Below, one piece after another: positions 5,980-7,002 of a stretch of 7,002 bases of DNA (position 1 is its first letter; every line of letters starts with the position of its first letter). The stretch is taken from the NCBI GenBank assembly GCA_035286785.1, contig DATECS010000246.1:1-7002 (forward strand), in the 5' to 3' direction. The notes below the pieces were generated by a model that did no database searches, was not told where the DNA came from, and was given only the letters and a program-made list of their open reading frames with translations. The position numbers and the translations under genes are program-made. The DNA comes from UBA11386 sp035286785 (lineage in GTDB: Bacteria; Planctomycetota; Planctomycetia; Pirellulales; Thermoguttaceae).

Positions 5980-6128
5980 TACCGCGATTCGAGGTTTACT
6001 ACGTTACTGCGACCAGACGCCACGCATTGCACAATACCCCCGTGGCGGAGGGTGAGGATATACAATATTCGCACTCTGGGATTATTAAAGACATTCTCAA
6101 CCCGATCGGCGGATTCTTTGGCGTCCAC
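5979..6128 (-). CDS. Possible small reading frame (49 aa) overlapping the next by TAATG
   Basis: Not recognised. A GTG at 6128 preceded by AGGA at 7-nt spacing opens a frame of 49 codons ending in TAA at 5981-5979. The product would start VDAKESADRVENVF, with an amphipathic start and a hydrophobic middle (VRILYILTL). The stop overlaps the ATG of the 65-aa frame. The frame is short, its third-position GC is only moderately raised, and no homology is apparent, so it may well not be a gene. Confidence 0.18.
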   Translation of the reverse strand: MDAKESADRVENVFNNPRVRILYILTLRHGGIVQCVASGRSNVVNLESR

Positions 6129-6151
6129 CCCCTTGTCCTGTTCGTTGGCCG

Positions 6152-6178
6152 TTGCTACAGTCTAAATGACTGTATACT
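6152..6178 (+). promoter_or_regulatory. Candidate csrA promoter
   Basis: TATACT at 6173-6178 resembles a -10 box, and TTGCTA at 6152-6157 a -35 box. The 15-nt spacer is shorter than the optimal 17, which weakens the call. It would give a csrA leader of about 75-80 nt. The palindrome at 6156-6174 lies across the spacer. Confidence 0.3.
6156..6174. promoter_or_regulatory. Palindromic operator candidate TACAGTC-N5-GACTGTA
   Basis: A perfect 7-bp inverted repeat around TAAAT at 6156-6174. Its symmetry, AT-rich centre and position just upstream of and touching a -10-like TATACT fit a dimeric transcription-factor site. It is not the E. coli LexA pattern (CTGT-N8-ACAG), since the half-sites point the other way. 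The cognate regulator is unknown. Confidence 0.4.
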
Positions 6179-6204
6179 CCTACCGCCGAGTTGTGTCTCT
6201 CGGG

Positions 6205-6261
6205 GCAACGGATGGAGTGGCGGCGTGGACCGGTCTTGGGCCCCCGGCCTGGGATGGAACA
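6205..6261 (+). promoter_or_regulatory. csrA leader with paired GGATGG sites (possible CsrA autoregulation)
   Basis: GGATGG occurs at 6210-6215 and 6252-6257, 42 nt apart, with other GGA triplets in between. CsrA dimers bind GGA-containing sites, ideally with the GGAUG core, and a site over the ribosome-binding region allows autorepression. The second copy lies at -10 to -5 of the csrA ATG and is also its only Shine-Dalgarno-like sequence. Binding itself is inference; the sites are not clearly in hairpin loops. Confidence 0.45.
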
Positions 6262-6456
6262 ATGCTCGTGCTCTCGCGAAAAGTCGGCCAGCGCATTCTG
6301 ATTGGCGACCGGATTGCCGTCACGGTGGTCCGCGTGGCCCAGGGAGCGGTGCGGATCGGCATCGAAGCGCCGGACGACTTGCCCATTGTCAGGGAAGAAA
6401 TCAAGCTGGATCGGAAAGAGCCAACGGACGCCACGAAGGCGGCTCGTGAATCCTGA
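6262..6456 (+). CDS. csrA: Carbon storage regulator CsrA (RsmA), RNA-binding global regulator
   Basis: A small dimeric RNA-binding protein that recognises GGA motifs in mRNA leaders and represses translation or alters stability. The 64-aa product begins MLVLSRKVGQ and contains IGDRIAV (14-20), VRIGIEAP (30-37) and VREEI (43-47). The RNA-binding residues known from E. coli, Leu4 and Arg44, are both present. The tail after residue 50 is polar and variable, as usual. The frame is open 32 codons upstream to 6166, but CsrA proteins start at MLVLSR and the ATG at 6262 has GGATGG 4 nt before it, so I use that start. The gene is divergent from the C1 block. In many bacteria csrA sits beside flagellar genes; no flagellar gene is visible here. 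CsrA identity is secure; its targets cannot be read from this window. Confidence 0.97.
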   Translation: MLVLSRKVGQRILIGDRIAVTVVRVAQGAVRIGIEAPDDLPIVREEIKLDRKEPTDATKAARES

Positions 6457-6466
6457 CCCGAGGACG

Positions 6467-6481
6467 CACCGCGTCGCGGTG
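6467..6481 (+). terminator. Small GC hairpin after csrA (weak terminator candidate)
   Basis: CACCGCG and CGCGGTG flank a single T, 10 nt after the csrA stop. A realistic RNA fold would be a 5-6 bp stem with a short loop. G residues rather than a T-run follow, so rho-independent termination is doubtful. The double hairpin further on (6533-6592) is an alternative end point. Confidence 0.3.
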
Positions 6482-6532
6482 GGGGGTGATTCCGTTCTCT
6501 TTCGACCTGAACAGTAGATTCTTTTTGCCGAT

Positions 6533-6592
6533 CAGGAGGCCAGACATTCTTGTCTGGCTGGAGAGAGACAGGCAGGAATGCCTGTCCTCCTG
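6533..6592. repeat. Double-hairpin palindromic repeat between csrA and the right-edge gene
   Basis: Outer ends CAGGAGG (6533-6539) and CCTCCTG (6586-6592) are complementary. Inside are two hairpins: GCCAGACA-TTCT-TGTCTGGC (6539-6558) and GACAGGCA-GGAA-TGCCTGTC (6567-6586). The second hairpin resembles the reverse complement of the first (shared pattern AGRCARGAATGYCT), so the whole 60 bp can fold as a three-way junction on either strand. It lies between convergent genes. I recall similar 'caggaatgcctgt' repeats as common in planctomycete genomes, so a dispersed REP/MITE-like element is likely, with possible use as a terminator. Confidence 0.78.
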
Positions 6593-6617
6593 TGATGGTC
6601 TATCTTGTTACCTTGGC

Positions 6618-7002
6618 TCAAGGCACGTCTTGTCGGGCGGCCACCGGATCGAGAGCGTGGGGCGCGTCGGGATGTTGAACGTCCAGCGGCGTCGCGGTGC
6701 CCGCCGCGTCCAGACTGCCGCACGTGGCGGCATACTGCCGTAGCCGGGCAATCTTTTCCTTGGCCAAGGGTTCGCCGGCCGTCTTCGTTCGAGGCGAAAG
6801 TCCCCAGAGAATTCGGGTTCCCTGACGCGTGTAGAGGTCGTAGACGTACTCGGTCCGCGGACCCAACGTCGCCTGACCGGTCGGCACAATCCGATGCAAC
6901 CCCAGTTCGCTCCACCCCTCGCCAAACACCGCGGCGATTTGGGCCGCCCCAAGCACGCGATCATCGCGCCAAGGCATGCCGGGCAGTCCCACGGGTGTAC
7001 TT
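6618..7002 (-). CDS. Unidentified protein, C-terminal part, weakly FtsQ-like (5' end beyond window)
   Basis: The frame is open through the right edge and ends with TGA at 6620-6618, giving about 127 visible C-terminal residues. Nothing decisive is present. The pattern YDLYTRQGTRILWG, then EPLAKEKIARLRQYA, then LDVQHPD resembles the C-terminal beta domain of FtsQ/DivIB-type cell-division proteins ('dG..v.wG ... K...L ... iDvR'), but it is a loose match. No catalytic motif, signal peptide or membrane segment can be seen in this part; an FtsQ would have its membrane anchor and POTRA domain upstream. The GTG at 6992 is in frame but is not taken as the start because the frame continues beyond it. 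It converges with csrA across the double-hairpin repeat. Coding status is likely; function is uncertain. Confidence 0.6.
   Translation of the reverse strand, partial: STPVGLPGMPWRDDRVLGAAQIAAVFGEGWSELGLHRIVPTGQATLGPRTEYVYDLYTRQGTRILWGLSPRTKTAGEPLAKEKIARLRQYAATCGSLDAAGTATPLDVQHPDAPHALDPVAARQDVP

Larger units (their letters stand above)
5727..6261. other. Divergent spacer between the C1 block and csrA
   Basis: About 535 nt with no confidently identified gene, and visibly poorer in GC than its flanks. It holds the Shine-Dalgarno of the corrinoid protein gene, a weak -10-like TATGAT on the minus strand (5781-5776) without a recognisable -35, two possible overlapping small reading frames on the minus strand (6128-5979 and 5979-5782), a palindromic operator candidate (6156-6174), a possible csrA promoter and a csrA leader rich in GGA. 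I see no tRNA, no cobalamin riboswitch on the strand that would serve the C1 block, and no transposase remnant. Confidence 0.6.

Noticed and set aside
6166..6261. A 32-residue N-terminal extension of CsrA.
   Set aside because: CsrA proteins start at MLVLSR; the extra codons run through the leader with the GGATGG sites.

Overview
The window reads as a high-GC bacterial chromosome segment, most likely Planctomycetota (Pirellulales-like). The hints are a MetF-MetV fusion, a corrinoid protein plus methyl-tetrahydrofolate methyltransferase set without CO dehydrogenase, and several long palindromic intergenic repeats of a kind I recall as frequent in that phylum. This placement is inference; there is no rRNA in the window.

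Layout. At the left edge (1-451, + strand) is the C-terminal part of an RluA/RluD-type pseudouridine synthase. It converges on a four-gene minus-strand block across a 72-bp palindrome. Read 5' to 3' on the minus strand, the block is: corrinoid protein (5726-5094), methylene-tetrahydrofolate reductase fused to a MetV domain (5009-3429), methyl-tetrahydrofolate:corrinoid methyltransferase (3246-2374) and formate-tetrahydrofolate ligase fhs (2274-586). Upstream of the block, 5727-6261 is a low-confidence region with two possible overlapping small reading frames and a palindromic operator/promoter candidate. Divergent csrA lies at 6262-6456. A 60-bp double hairpin follows, and then the C-terminal part of a minus-strand protein with a weak FtsQ-like look runs off the right edge.

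How the genes work together. The four C1 genes link a methyl-corrinoid protein to formate through tetrahydrofolate: methyl-Co(III) protein <-> methyl-H4F (methyltransferase) <-> methylene-H4F (MetFV) <-> [FolD, not here] <-> formyl-H4F <-> formate + ATP (Fhs). This is the methyl branch of the Wood-Ljungdahl pathway without its carbonyl branch. No substrate-specific methyltransferase, corrinoid activase, FolD or CODH/ACS gene is in the window. Oxidation of methyl groups from an unknown donor, with ATP made at Fhs, is one reading; a formate-assimilating direction cannot be excluded.

Three of the four CDS junctions of the minus-strand block and its flanks (Fhs end, Fhs start, methyltransferase start) carry long inverted repeats of different sequence, one nested inside another. 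A separate short perfect hairpin sits just before the MetFV start codons.
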